Assembly (NCBI GenBank): GCA_030533445.1
Contig: CM060083.1
Span: forward strand, 26,358,166-26,422,165
Origin: Cyprinodon diabolis
Lineage: Eukaryota; Chordata; Actinopteri; Cyprinodontiformes; Cyprinodontidae
Reading direction: 5' to 3'
DNA: 64,000 nucleotides
Below the pieces are notes generated by a model. That model was not told where the DNA came from. It worked only from the letters and a program-made list of their open reading frames with translations, and did not search any database. Shown one piece after another: positions 30,446 through 40,938 of the stretch (positions are counted from its first letter, which is position 1; each line of letters opens with the position of its first letter). A program made the position numbers and the translations under genes.

Positions 30446-31160
30446 CCTGATAAACCAGACTAAATGTGAGAATAAATGTGTAATTTAGTCTGGGCCCGAT
30501 GAATGAGACATTGGAAGATTGTTGATGAGAACAACCCGTTGTTTTTCAAACGATGTCTGTGCCTATTGCCCAACGCTCTGACCAGACATGGGCAATGTGG
30601 ACTCAACAAGTCATCTCCATGTCATGTATTTGTTCTACCCAGCCACTGAAGCAGGTGAGTCCAATCTTCACCGTGAATTAACCTGTGCAGATTGGACTCA
30701 CCTGGTTAATTCGCTGGGTAGATTAAATACATGACATGGAGATGACTTGTTGACTCCACATTGCCCATGTCTGGCTCTGACCAATGAACGCAACTGACTG
30801 TGACGTAGTCACGAAGCACGACAGAAAGCTGGTGAGGGAGTGCAAACAAACAGCCTGTCGTTAAAACGGTGAATATGTCCTTCTTAAAAAATGAATGAGC
30901 GTAGAGCCTCTTCCTGCTCACGTTTCAAAGAAAACTGATTCCAAAGCTGAGTCAAAGGAGAACTGTTCAATAGTTGTTGCCATCTTCCTTGTTGTGCTTT
31001 CTCCAGCATTGTACAGCTTTGCATCCAAAAATTCATAACACATCTCTGCGTTGTGATTGGCTCGCCAGTTCTAGGGCCCGGGGCATTGATCGAGACTAGA
31101 CCACTCGCAGGCAAAAATGATTTTGGCCGCTGGCGGGTGGATCTAGTTTAGAGGCTCACT
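30446..31160. mobile_element. Probable decayed DNA element hosting a MITE
   Basis: The left end ATAGCCTGATAAACCAGACT and the right end (read inward, AGCCTCTAAACTAGATCC) are partly complementary. The body rejoins smoothly across the MITE as CAACGCTCTGACCAATGAACGCAAC. The GC content (GACGTAGTCACG, CCAGTTCTAGGGCCCGGG) differs from the intron around it. The family and exact ends are uncertain. Confidence 0.4.
30583..30773. mobile_element. Fold-back hAT MITE (191 bp)
   Basis: The arms beginning CAGACATGGGCAATGTGGAC run about 50 bp inward as inverted repeats, with one or two differences (GGACTCAACAAG against GGAGTCAACAAG). They are flanked by an exact 8-bp duplication GCTCTGAC (30575..30582 and 30774..30781). 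The interior also contains AGGTGAGTCCAATCT and its inverted partner, so almost the whole element can fold into one hairpin. It has no coding capacity. It sits inside another decayed element. Confidence 0.88.
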
Positions 31161-32186
31161 GACCACATATAAAAATGAGCACATCCATGGCACTATTCCA
31201 AAACAAGTGGCCTGTAAAATGGCATTTAGGATTTCATACACTGTAAATAATATCTGTAGAATTAACAGTGAATTCCTGTAAAATCATGACATAAAAAAAC
31301 TGTAGATGCAAAAACAATGAAGCACAGTGTAATTTACAATGATAAACTGTAAAACTCCTAACCAAATAAAACTGTTCATTTTACAGTAAGAATATGTTGA
31401 ATAGGTCAGAATTTTTTGTATAATTAGCAAATTAATGTAATTTAAACACAAACTAACTGTAATGCCAAAAAAAAGTAATACAGTTAAAATTACATCATTG
31501 CCGGGTTAAAAAAAAAGTCAGTAGCCGAGGCTCTTTGGCACATTTCATAAAACGAATTTTTGCCTCGGCAACCGCCCGAGCCGCTTGTCGCTTGGACTGC
31601 CGATACCAATCAGCTGCCTCTGGAATCCCACAGACAGGGAGCACTGAGTCCATTAATGGTACTCATCATAAGGGGTCTTTGGACTGCGCTTCGACTGATC
31701 CCTAACATAATTTTGTTTACCATTTCGTAAAACTCTAAACCAAATAAAACTGTTAATGTGTTTAAAAGACAATACTTTTTTTTAGAATAAATTAGGAAAG
31801 GGAAGCTTTATGTAGGTCTAGTTAACACGGGATGCCTATCCATGATGATATTTGAATGGAAAACACAGCTGAATCAAACATGGCCATCTGGAAGAGGACT
31901 TATTGAATCGATTCGCTGCTCTACATATATTGGAATTTTTCATGAAACCAATCATTGGTAAGTAAACAATTCTATTTTCTGTTTATTCCTGCTATGTAGG
32001 ATAGTTTATTTTACAAATACTTTGTTCTTTGCAGGAGAATATCAAATTATTTTGGTTCAAATGTTAGCTCCGCCAATTCACAGGCTGTATTTGCGCTTCA
32101 GCGTCCCACGCAGTGGCTACTAGCTAGGTTGGTAACACGTGCGAGTTCGGCTCTCTGGCAGTGGCACTTAACAGACACCAAGTTTG

Positions 32187-32538
32187 AGTAAGTAATGTCT
32201 CTGGTTCTAGCATCAGGTTAAGTCAAAAGACAATTTTGTGAAACAAAACGGCGCGTTTTTATTGATTTCACTGGCTGATAGGCGGACAACTGACAACTTC
32301 ACATTGCTACTGGCTGCTAGCAGCTAATAGCTATTTTGCCTGTTTCAAGCTCCCCACGCCATGATTCAGTAAGTAATGTCTCTGGTTCGAGCATCAGGTT
32401 AAATCAAAAGACAATTTTGTGAAACAAAACGGCGCGTTTTTATTGATTTCACTGGCTGATAGGCGAACTTCACATTTCTACTGGCTGCTAGCAGCTAATA
32501 GCTATTTTGCCTGTTTCAAGCTCCCCACGACATGATTC
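32187..32538. repeat. Tandem duplication, 181-bp unit
   Basis: Two adjacent copies begin AGTAAGTAATGTCTCTGGTT at 32187 and 32368 and end CATGATTC. They contain GGCGCGTTTTTATTGATTTC and GGCTGCTAGCAGCTAATAGC. The second copy lacks about 10 bases after GATAGGCG. The pair lies immediately before the zinc-finger-like open exon, where a promoter or leader would be expected. Confidence 0.9.
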
Positions 32539-32688
32539 ATTGTCATTTTTGCGGGAGAACATTGCACACGTTAAAGGGTTATGTGTTGCATTGTAGGGTT
32601 GTGATGTTCCATTATGTGGAGGAAACTTGCCTGGCTAGAGAAGTGGACATGAACAGAGTTCCCTTGACTCCCACGATTGTTGTATGTG
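32532..32688 (+). CDS. Zinc-finger-like N-terminal exon of a transposon gene
   Basis: An ATG-initiated segment reads MIHCHFCGRTLHTLKGYVLH and then CRVVMFH, a C-x2-C...H...H pattern like a single C2H2 finger. The open segment ends at a good donor (TATGTG followed by GTAAGTT). It lies inside the CACTG-ended element and directly after the tandem repeat. Similar short fingers begin uncharacterised proteins associated with repeats in fish, from memory. Downstream exons in this copy seem partial, so the gene is probably broken. Any function would be DNA or RNA binding by inference only. Confidence 0.4.
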
Positions 32689-33046
32689 GTAAGTTAACCT
32701 CACTCACTAATATATCCCAAATTTCTTCATTTCTAATTTAAATTATGTTCATGCAGCATCTGTAATTTTTTTTGTCTCAGCTGTTAATTTCAAATACCCC
32801 CACTCATTCTCTCACACACTCACTCACACATGAACACTCTCTCTTACACACACACACCTGCCTTCCAAAGACTGAACACATGCTCTCTCATTCACACACT
32901 GACCTCTATCTCTTATTTGTTTCAGTTTTTTTCAGATGTGTTTTTTTTTCATTCGCATACATATAGTACACACACTTGTTTTTACACTTGAGCTACGAGT
33001 TAATGACATGTTGAAATGTTACCTAAATTGCTGACCAAAGTCTGAC

Positions 33047-33282
33047 CATGCTGAGCATGAATCAGAATGTTAACACTGAACATTTTGGGTTGCACTACAT
33101 GTTTCAGGTAGTCAATGTATTTCCATACATTGAAAATGCAATGGAAATGCATTACAGGAACATGACTCTCCATGAGCTAGGGGAAGGTGCAATGCAATTT
33201 GCAATGTTTGGAAATACACTGACTACTTGAAACATGTAGTGCAAAGTTTTCAATGTAAACATTCTGATTCATGTTAAGCATG
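33047..33282. repeat. Imperfect palindrome, arms about 85 bp
   Basis: The left arm (CATGCTGAGCATGAATCAGA ... CACTACATGTTTCAGGTAGT ... GTATTTCCATACATTG) returns inverted to the right (CAATGTTTGGAAATACACTG ... ACTACTTGAAACATGTAGTG ... TCTGATTCATGTTAAGCATG). About 60 bp lie between the arms. The 60-codon frame across it is incidental. Confidence 0.85.
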
Positions 33283-33731
33283 ATGAGACCTTTAATAATA
33301 TATATTTTTTTTAAAGTTGGATTATGTGGGGGGTTCACGGTTGGCCCCTTAGCTCCCCGCCTACCAGTTAAACTTTAATTAATGGAAAACTGTAACCCGT
33401 ATTCTCACCTTTTTTGTCTTTTCCTTTGTACTGATTTGACTGGTTGAGATGGTTGTATCATTTAGTGGTATATGTGTTTCTTCTCTCTTCTGTTAACCTA
33501 GATGTTTCTTCTCTATTAATCCGGAGAAGGGGAGGAAAGTGGAACAAACAAAAACAAAACGGCTCCATGTGAATCCAAGAGTCCTTACTTTGATTCAGGA
33601 CTTCTCAGACCATGAATGGCGAGCTATTTAAAAAGGTATGTGTGCTAGTGCTAATGCTACTGCTGTCCTTGATTATTGACTGACTTTACTAATGGAGATT
33701 ATGTGTTTCTTTCTCTTCTCTATTCCATTAG

Positions 33732-33868
33732 TTGTTCCTTCAAGTGACCGTGACAGTGAACACCTATATGTTTCTCTAGATGTTCTTCTAGAAGCAATGC
33801 AGTTGCATGTTAATCAAGCCTTTACCATGATTCACAAGCTCTCCATGAATGGCGAGTTGTTTAAAAAG
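33732..33868 (+). pseudogene. Exon-like segment in the CACTG element
   Basis: Acceptor (CTCTATTCCATTAG), 137 nt open, donor (AAAAAG followed by GTGTGT). It reads VPSSDRDSEHLYVSLDVL, then LEAMQLHVNQAFTMIHKL and MNGELFKK. Its 3' end is near-identical to the end of a segment just before it (ATGAATGGCGAGCTATTTAAAAAG at 33613..33636, then GTATGT). Its 5' end resembles the segment at 33966, so exons and their flanking introns have been duplicated. I do not recognise the protein. Low conservation evidence makes a functional gene unlikely. Confidence 0.35.
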
Positions 33869-33965
33869 GTGTGTGTGCTAGTGCTACATTTATCTTTGAT
33901 TATTGTTGACTTTGCTAATGAAACTAATGGAGATTATTGTTTATTTCTCTTCTCTATTCCCCTAG

Positions 33966-34034
33966 GTGTTCCTTCAAAGTGATGGAGCCGATGAACACCT
34001 ATCTCACCTTTTTTCGTGGCTCTATATTAATAAG
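33966..34034 (+). pseudogene. Second exon-like segment, duplicate of the preceding one
   Basis: Acceptor (CTATTCCCCTAG), then an open segment with SDGADEHLSHLFSWLYINK and a donor-like AAG-GTTCAC. The start (TTCCTTCAA.GTGA...GAACACCTAT) parallels 33732..33770, including the preceding intron sequence, so it arose by duplication. Confidence 0.3.
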
Positions 34035-34232
34035 GTTCACATTTATTCACTCACAATCCCTCTCTCTCACAAACACAAGTGCGACCACACACACACACAC
34101 ACTTTAATGATCTCTTTCTCATTATTTTTTCAACAATAAATTTGCATTATTGTGAATTGTATATTGTCTGAAGAGTGGTTTGTTACAGCCTGACTTTTCA
34201 TTTAGAAGTAATTTGAAGCAATGTAGATAGTA

Positions 34233-34236
34233 AGAC

Positions 34237-34283
<47 letters not shown>
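34233..34283. repeat. (TA)n microsatellite
   Basis: Uninterrupted TA run of about 50 bp inside the CACTG-ended element. Confidence 0.95.
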
Positions 34284-34287
<4 letters not shown>

Positions 34288-34361
34288 TAAATCTCCTGTT
34301 GTTTTTCCAGAATGATTTTGTTAAAAATACAGTACAAATGTAAACATCTTTAAAGAGAAAT

Positions 34362-34647
34362 GTTGTTTTTACGGAAAAAAACTGGCAGCTGTGGTTGCCA
34401 GAATAACCCCGTTAAAAATACAGTACAAATGTAAACAACATTACAAAACAACTTGTAAATTTCACGTCCAAAAACTGCTTATTGTACATTGAATAACTGC
34501 AAAATGTACATTTAGTCATCATTTATTGTACATTAAATCCCAGTAAAATGTACAAGTTGTTCCGTAATGTTGTTAACAGTTTTGTTGTATTTTCTACGGG
34601 ATTATTCTGGCAACCACAGCTGCCAGTTTTTTTTCCGTAAAAACAAC
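34362..34647. repeat. Inverted repeat, 51-52-bp arms
   Basis: The arms 34362..34412 and 34596..34647 share GTTGTTTTTACGG, GGCAGCTGTGGTTGCCAG and CCCGT, with one mismatch and one length difference in the A run. The right arm runs directly into the CACTG end, so the unit may be a small derivative of the same family. A 32-bp direct repeat (TTAAAAATACAGTACAAATG) lies at 34320 and 34412. Confidence 0.88.
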
Positions 34648-35633
34648 AGATTTTTTTTTACAGTGTAGCAAAGCAACATTCCTGTCCCTAACAACATGCT
34701 GTAATAGTTATTGCTTTAACGGTTACAGTATAAAGAACATCACATCATTGAGCAAGAAAAGCTCAGTTTACTCCCTCCCTCCCTCGTCCATACGTACACC
34801 TTCATAGAAAAACACATTAACTGAAACAAAACTTGTGAGCTGGATCAGTTTGGGTCAAATTCAGCCACCAAGACAGTTTATTTTTCAGAAAACAGTCAAA
34901 ATTTAGAGAGGATGTTTTCATTGGACTTCCGTGCGATTTTCTTTTTGCCTGTAGGACCAAAAGAAAAGTAGAGTGGCTTATCACTCCCTCTTAATTTGAA
35001 GCTCTACAACATTGGAAGAATTCATCCAGAATGTTGTCATTTCTGCTCCAGTTTAAAGAATGTTTGTTACTCTAATGTGATGCTGGGCCCTGTTTCAGAA
35101 AGTGGGCTTATAAGAACTCAGAATCATTTCTGGGGTAAATCCATACATACCCTGACCTTTTGATTGCAGAAGGACGTAGTTGTTACCCAAAATCAACTTC
35201 ACACCAATTACTCTAAACCACTTGTGGTTGACAACAGGAACTGTTACAGAAAAGCATCAGAAATGGCTTGTCCGTTACTGGAGAAGCCTGAAGCAAGTTC
35301 TCCGTGCAGTATATTGTTTTTATGCTGAGGGCAAACTATTAAAGATTTGGTGCTATGCAGCGGAGATGCCCATCAAATCAATTACAATTTCTATAAGGCA
35401 TCAGCTTTCACCATTAGAGGAGAGAGAGCCGCTACCTGCCATGTTGGACACAAGGCTTAGTTCCAGACTGAGATTGAAGGAATCAACAATTTTAACTCTT
35501 TAATTATTAAACAGCTTATTCTTTAATCAAATATATATATTACAATGATACTTTGGAGCCAGAAAGCTTCAAAAACATTTGCTGATGAAGGTTCTCAGTC
35601 ATCCAGGTCATAGTCATTCCGTAAAAAATCAAA

Positions 35634-35729
35634 AAATTCAAAAAATATCCACTGGACTTGGTTTCGCCACCTCTCCAGGAAGCTTTGGAGAGGTGGCGAA
35701 ACCAAGTCCAGTGGATATTTTTTGAATTT
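35634..35729. repeat. Perfect 44-bp palindrome with 8-nt loop
   Basis: The arms 35634..35677 and 35686..35729 are exact reverse complements (CCACTGGACTTGGTTTCGCC within the left arm). The spacer is GGAAGCTT. Outside the arms the shorter matching pieces ATTCCGT (35616..35622) and ACGGAAT (35731..35737) continue the symmetry after a small interruption. It lies in the last khdrbs2 intron. Confidence 0.95.
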
Positions 35730-35737
35730 CACGGAAT

Positions 35738-37673
35738 CAAAAACATTTGCAATTTTGTAATTTAGTTAATTAAATTATCCCCCACGGACACACACACACA
35801 TACACAGTTTTTGATGTTCTATTGTCACATGTCCTCTTGATTATTAAGAGAAAAGTTCCCAACAACTGAAAGTATAAATGATCTCTACTCTTTTTTGTAT
35901 TTACTCATGAACAAAGCTATACCTTATTTTAACTTTTCTAATTGTGTTTTTTTAACATATAGCCAATTAAGGCTGCGTAACTTGGTCGGTAAAGGTTAAA
36001 CTGAACAATAGCTGTTAAGTCTACCATACCTAATTTAACTGTATTTCTGCATTTTATTTTAATTAACTTGTATGTTCTTGTTTTCAAGCCAGTCAGTTAC
36101 ACATAGTTGCAAATATCATGCAAACATGCATTTCTTATATTAAATAAATTTAGTTTTAGGGTTTACCTTTATTAATCCATCAAATCCCTCTAATGCAGAA
36201 TATTGGCAATCTGCAACCAGACTATGTAATCTCCTCGTCCATCTTCAAATTCATGTATCTTCAGAAGATGCTATATTAGCAAGCATTGCACTCATCACTC
36301 GTCACTTTCCGTAACATAACCTGTACATTTTCTTTTTGAGTGTTAAACTACACTAATGAAATAGAGATTGCGTATCATGCCACTGAAATACTGTTTTTTT
36401 ATTTTTTTCTAAAAGCATAATTCAACCATATGCTACAGATGTTGTGGTTGGATAAAAAAACAAAAACACTTTGCATCTGCACTGTAATACTGTTATTTAA
36501 GTCAGACAATGAAAAAACAATCTACAGCTAAGCATCAGTAAAGACTGCATTTATTACTAGCAGACTTTATGCTAACAAGCACCCACAGTCACCTCATTCT
36601 TAAGCTAATTACTCCCTGCTATGTGTCCCACAGCTGAAATAAACAGTTTCATCTTCCTTCAAAGTCGATATCTCAGTTGCTTTCTTAATACAGTGGCAAA
36701 AACCTGTTTCTAATAAAGAGGGCTTTTGTTGTTTTATTTCGAAGGAGAATTTCTTCCTTCTAAGCTTGTACTTACTGCCATCGAGTTCAGTTTATTTCTT
36801 TGCATCAAAGTTTATTTCACATCCTTTTAGTTGTCCATAAGAACATATAATGGACTCAAACATAGAACATAATTTATTTTCTGTTAAGACAATTCTGTTA
36901 CAGACAAAACGTTATTGTCCATGTATGGTGGCCTGTTTTCTTTTGGGAGGAGGGTGGAGTTTCAAAGGGTTTTCTTTTCTGAGAAGCGTATGCTTTAAAA
37001 TTAGCTATCTGCTTTGAAACCAATGGCGGAGAGAGTGTGATTTAGCTCCACCAATTTCTAAACACTTTGAACATTTTAAGGTTTTCTAGCTCAAAAAATA
37101 TGATGAGATATACACCCTTTTGAATGAAAGTTTTCTTACTGAGGAAATAACCGAAAATAAGCTGCTTTAGACTTAAAGAAGTCTAAGATAAGGTGGTTTG
37201 CAGAAGCGTCCAAGAGCGATTCATGTGCACACAGCAAAGGAAAGAACAGTTGTACGAAGAAATGCCTTTGAGGGCAAAACCCCCAGAAGGAAAAACAGCT
37301 TGTGGCCTTGTGAGTTTCCACTGGCAAATTCAAAGTTCAAGTTAAATGCAGCTTGCAGTCAGGTATCGTAGGAGGGGTTATGTGTAAAGGAGCGTCTGTC
37401 TGGGTCAGGAAGTGGGATCCAGGGCTTTTATTCTTTGTCCCTTGGTTGTTTTTAGTAACAGTGCAGCAGCTGCTTGAGTTGCATGAACTGGCACCATGTT
37501 TGTGTAATCCAACAATGTTACTATACATTTTGGAAATATCTGAAATATTAGTCAAATTAGTCAATAGCCTTTTTTTTTTTTTTTTTTACAGTTTCAAAGG
37601 TACACTTCTGATGCCAGATATCATTAGGCATGACACTTGTTAACAGTTCTCATAAGCAGAGCAGTTCACTTAT
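35738..37673. other. khdrbs2 intron sequence, no feature seen
   Basis: AT-rich intron sequence. The short open frames at 37136..37643 overlap in both directions and have no splice context or domain. Confidence 0.45.
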
Positions 37674-38365
37674 CAGAGCTGGTTAGTAACTATTTACTTT
37701 AACTCAGTTACATTTACTTAAAATAACTTTTTGGATTCATTTATTTTTGTCTTTTACCTGAGTAAAAATATATAAAAGTATGACTACTCCAACGTGAGTA
37801 AAATTTCTGGCTACTTTGAGTAATTCCATTTAAGGAAAAAAAAAGCTTTTTTGTAAACAAAAATTCAACATAAATACACACATCATATATCTACCAACCT
37901 ACTATATTTTCCATCTGCTTAGTCTGCTGTGTCATTTAGGGTCAAGTGAAAAGCATATTGAGACCAGTAAATATCATATTGTAAATCTATTGTATACTAA
38001 AGCACTGTAACTGTTGATTTTGTTAGTTTTATAACTAGAATTTAGTATTTTAAAGTGATTCCTTCACATAAAATTGTTGTAATTACAGTAAGTTAGATAT
38101 TAATCTATCTCATTCCTAAATCACCCGGATGTACATATAAAGTCATATTTTGTGTAGGTTAGCACTATTTTTAACATATTAAATTAGTTGCTTTGACCAT
38201 GAGTGGCAATTAGAGTAGTTACTCAGTACTTAAGAAGCCTTTTTATCCATACAGTTTTTCACTCTTGAGTCATTTGTTGGCTTATTCTCACTTTTACTTG
38301 AATAAAAATATGAGGTAGTTCTAGTCTTAATTGAGTACAATTTTTGGGTACTATGTCCACCTCTG
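37674..38365. mobile_element. Decayed hAT-type element
   Basis: The left end CAGAGCTGGTTAGTAACTAT and the inverted right end CAGAGGTGGACATAGTACCC, with TACTTTAACTCAGTTAC and ACTCAATTAAGACTAG subterminal stretches, match the general form of a fish hAT family rich in GTAACT/AGTTAC motifs (compare 43547..44788). The flanking 8-mers TCACTTAT and GTCTTGAT match only partly, consistent with age. No open transposase frame remains. Confidence 0.5.
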
Positions 38366-38654
38366 GTCTTGATAAATCATACAGCGAATTAAACAATAAG
38401 ATTTTTTTTTTTATATGATATAGGACTTAATTAAAGTTATAAAGTTATATAAAGATTTCTACTGGTTGCTTATTAAATAATCAACCCATATTCCGCTTTA
38501 ATATTGATCTCATTTTGAACTTTGTAGAATGAAAAATACTGCACACTGGGTGTTTTATAATAAAGTAATAAAAGGTGAGGGGGAGTCATTTGGATCATGA
38601 GTATAAACCTCATAAAAACAACATTGTTTCTAGGACCAGATGAGCCACACTTAC

Positions 38655-38713
38655 CATAGCTGTTGTACGATTCATTACTGCTTCCGTGTCCATATTTATG
38701 ATATTCTAAAACA
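38655..38713 (-). CDS. khdrbs2: khdrbs2 penultimate coding exon
   Basis: The minus strand gives a strong acceptor (CTTGTTTTGTTTTCACAG), 59 nt, and a consensus donor (CTATG followed by GTAAGT). Joined to the preceding exon it reads SVLEYHKYGHGSSNESYNSY. The family has SVPEYYDYGHGVSEDAYDSY at this place, so length and tyrosine positions are kept. The exon enters with one base completing a serine codon and leaves in phase 1, which fits both neighbours. HK replaces the usual YD before YGHG, losing one tyrosine. The exon encodes part of the tyrosine-rich tail that in this family is phosphorylated and modulates RNA binding and partner choice. Confidence 0.9.
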
Positions 38714-39127
38714 CTGTGAAAACAAAACAAGATTTAGATATAAAAAAAAAAAACTAAACATAACCAAAACAATGACAACAATTAATTTAGATTGTGTTGT
38801 TTTTTTTTTGTTTTTTTTATTCAGCCTCACTGATGCAGACATTTATAGAACTTATTTTTGCTGCAACTGCATTTTTTTTTGTGCCATCTTTGCACCATCA
38901 TCGCACATCTGAAATGAAATTGTTAAGTTCTTATCTTTGCAAAATCCAAATTCTGACATTTTGGGCAGAAGTCTTTATTACGACTTTAGAATTCTCATCT
39001 AGATCTGGGCCAGGATAATGACTTGGCCATCCCAAAACATGAATATGCTTTGATATAAATATAACACTGTAACTCTGTTGGTCCACCAAGGACCTGATAT
39101 TTTTGTCATATGTCATATGTATAAATA

Positions 39128-40348
39128 CACTCACCGGCCACTTTATTAGGTACACCTGTCCAACTGCTCTTTAAAACTTAATTTCTAAGCAGCCAATCAC
39201 ATGGCGGCAACTCAGTGCATTTAGGCATGTAGACATGGTCAAGACAATCTCCTGCAGTTCAAACCGAGCATCAGTATGGGGAAGAAAGGTGATTTGAGTG
39301 ACTTTGAACGTGGCATGATTGTTGGTGCCAGAAGGGCTGGTCTGAGTATTTCAGAAACTGCTGATCTACTGGGATTTTCACGCACAACCATCTCTAGAGT
39401 TTACAGAGAATGGTCCGAAAAAGAAAAAACATCCAGTGAGCGGCAGTACTGTGGGCAGAAATGCCTTGTTGATGCCAGAGGTCAGAGGAGAATGGCCAGA
39501 CTGGTTCGAGCTGATAGAAGGGCAACAGTGACTCAAATAACCACCCGTTACAACCAAGGTGGGCAGAAGAGCATCTCTGAACGCACAGTACGTCAAACTT
39601 TGAGGCAGATGGGCTACAGCAGCAGAAGACCACACCGGGTGCCACTCCTTTCAGCTAAGAACAGGAAACTGAGGCTGCAATTTGCAAAAGCTCATCTAAA
39701 TTGGACAATAGAAGATTGGGAAAACGTTGCCTGGTCTGATGAGTCTCGATTTCTGCTGCGACATTCGGATGGTAGGGTCAGAATTTGGCGTCTACAACAT
39801 GAAAGCATGGATCCATCCTTCCTTGTATCAACGGTTCAGGCTGGTGGTGGTGGTGTCATGGTGTGGGGAATATTTTCTTGGCACTCTTTGGGCCCCTTAG
39901 TACCAATTGAGCATCGTTGCAACGCCACAGCCTACCTGAGTATTGTTGCTGACCATGTCCATCCCTTTATGACCACAATGTACCCAACTTCTGATGGCTA
40001 CTTTCAGCAGGATAATGCGCCATGTCATTAAGCTGGAATCATCTCAGACTGGTTTCTTGAACATGACAATGAGTTCACTGTACTCAAATGGCCTCCACAG
40101 TCACTAGATCTCAATCCAATAGAGCATCTTTGGGATGTGGTGGAACGGGAGATTCGCATCATGGATGTGCAGCTGACAAATCTGTGGCAACTGTGTGATG
40201 CCATCATGTTAATATGGACCAAACTCCGTGAGGAATGCTTCCAGCACCTTGTTGAATCTATGCCACGAAGAATTGAGGCAGTTCTGAAGGCAAAAAGGGG
40301 TCCAACCCGTTACTAGCATGGGGTACCTAATAAAGTGGCCGGTGAGTG
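39128..40348 (+). mobile_element. DD36E (Incomer-type) element, copy 2
   Basis: It has the same 26-bp inverted repeats (CACTCACCGGCCACTTTATT...) and the same 1221-bp length as the copy at 21639..22859, here with TA on both sides (39126..39127 and 40349..40350). It is inserted in the khdrbs2 intron 38714..41434, antisense to the gene. Its transposase has one nonsense codon. Confidence 0.95.
39276..40316 (+). pseudogene. DD36E transposase with a single nonsense codon
   Basis: The frame runs without shifts over the full 346 codons, but codon 252 (40029..40031) is TAA where the copy at 21671..22711 has AAA for lysine. The stop falls six codons after the second catalytic aspartate (FQQDNAPCH) and before the catalytic glutamate, so the product would lack the third active-site residue. 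Downstream the frame continues through [16 protein letters not shown] to RGPTRY and its natural stop. About a dozen amino-acid differences separate the copies, including L for P in SPDLN. The copy is a recent pseudogene that could still be moved in trans. Confidence 0.93.
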
Positions 40349-40663
40349 TATATTCACACTTAACAGCAAAGTTAATCTATTTAAAAGCTAATCTACATAA
40401 AATATGCCTTATTACAATGACAGGATGGAGACAAAGTCTTTGAACATATGTGTACTGCAAAAAATAACAACAGTTGAATTTTAGAGAAAAAGATATGAAA
40501 CAAACATAGGCAATTAAACCTAAATGAAAAACACTATGACTTAAACATTGTGGCATGCCTATAATAAAACATAACTGAACAATAAATTGTTGATAACACG
40601 ATATTAATTCCATGTCATTTTGTATTAAAATCGTGCAGCAGGACATACCATGTGGTTCTGTAT

Positions 40664-40938
40664 GGTGGCCCTGAAGTGCAAACCACATCAACAAACCTTA
40701 AAACACATACAACATATTCTCATATCCTTCTTTTTATGCTTGCTCATTTAGAAAGAATATGTTGTTGTTTTTTGAATATGTTATCGTGTTTCTGAAAATG
40801 TTTTTTGATTTTTTTTTATATTGTTTTTTGAGATGTTGCTGCATTTTCAAATGTTATTGTGGTTTTAAATATGTTTTGTTTTTTAATTTTAAGTTGTGTT
40901 TAAATATTTGTTGAAGTAGTGTGTACTGCAGGGCCACC
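40664..40938. mobile_element. Small non-autonomous DNA element (MITE, 275 bp)
   Basis: The ends GGTGGCCCTGAAGTGCAAAC and, inverted, GGTGGCCCTGCAGTACACAC are about 32-bp imperfect inverted repeats. GTAT occurs at both flanks (40660..40663 and 40939..40942), a possible 4-bp target duplication. The interior is T-rich with repeated TGTT motifs and has no coding sequence. Confidence 0.6.

Larger units (their letters stand above)
31239..34665 (+). mobile_element. CACTG-ended DNA element of about 3.4 kb, family uncertain
   Basis: The outer ends read CACTGTAAATAATATCTGT at the left and, inverted at the right, CACTGTAAAAAAAAATCTGT. A TA lies next to each end. The ends resemble those of CACTA or Chapaev-type elements, but neither can be asserted. 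The interior carries CpG-rich leader-like sequence, a tandem 181-bp repeat, a zinc-finger-like open exon, several exon-like segments with good splice sites, a palindrome and, near the right end, a second inverted-repeat unit. It may be a composite of more than one insertion. Confidence 0.5.
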
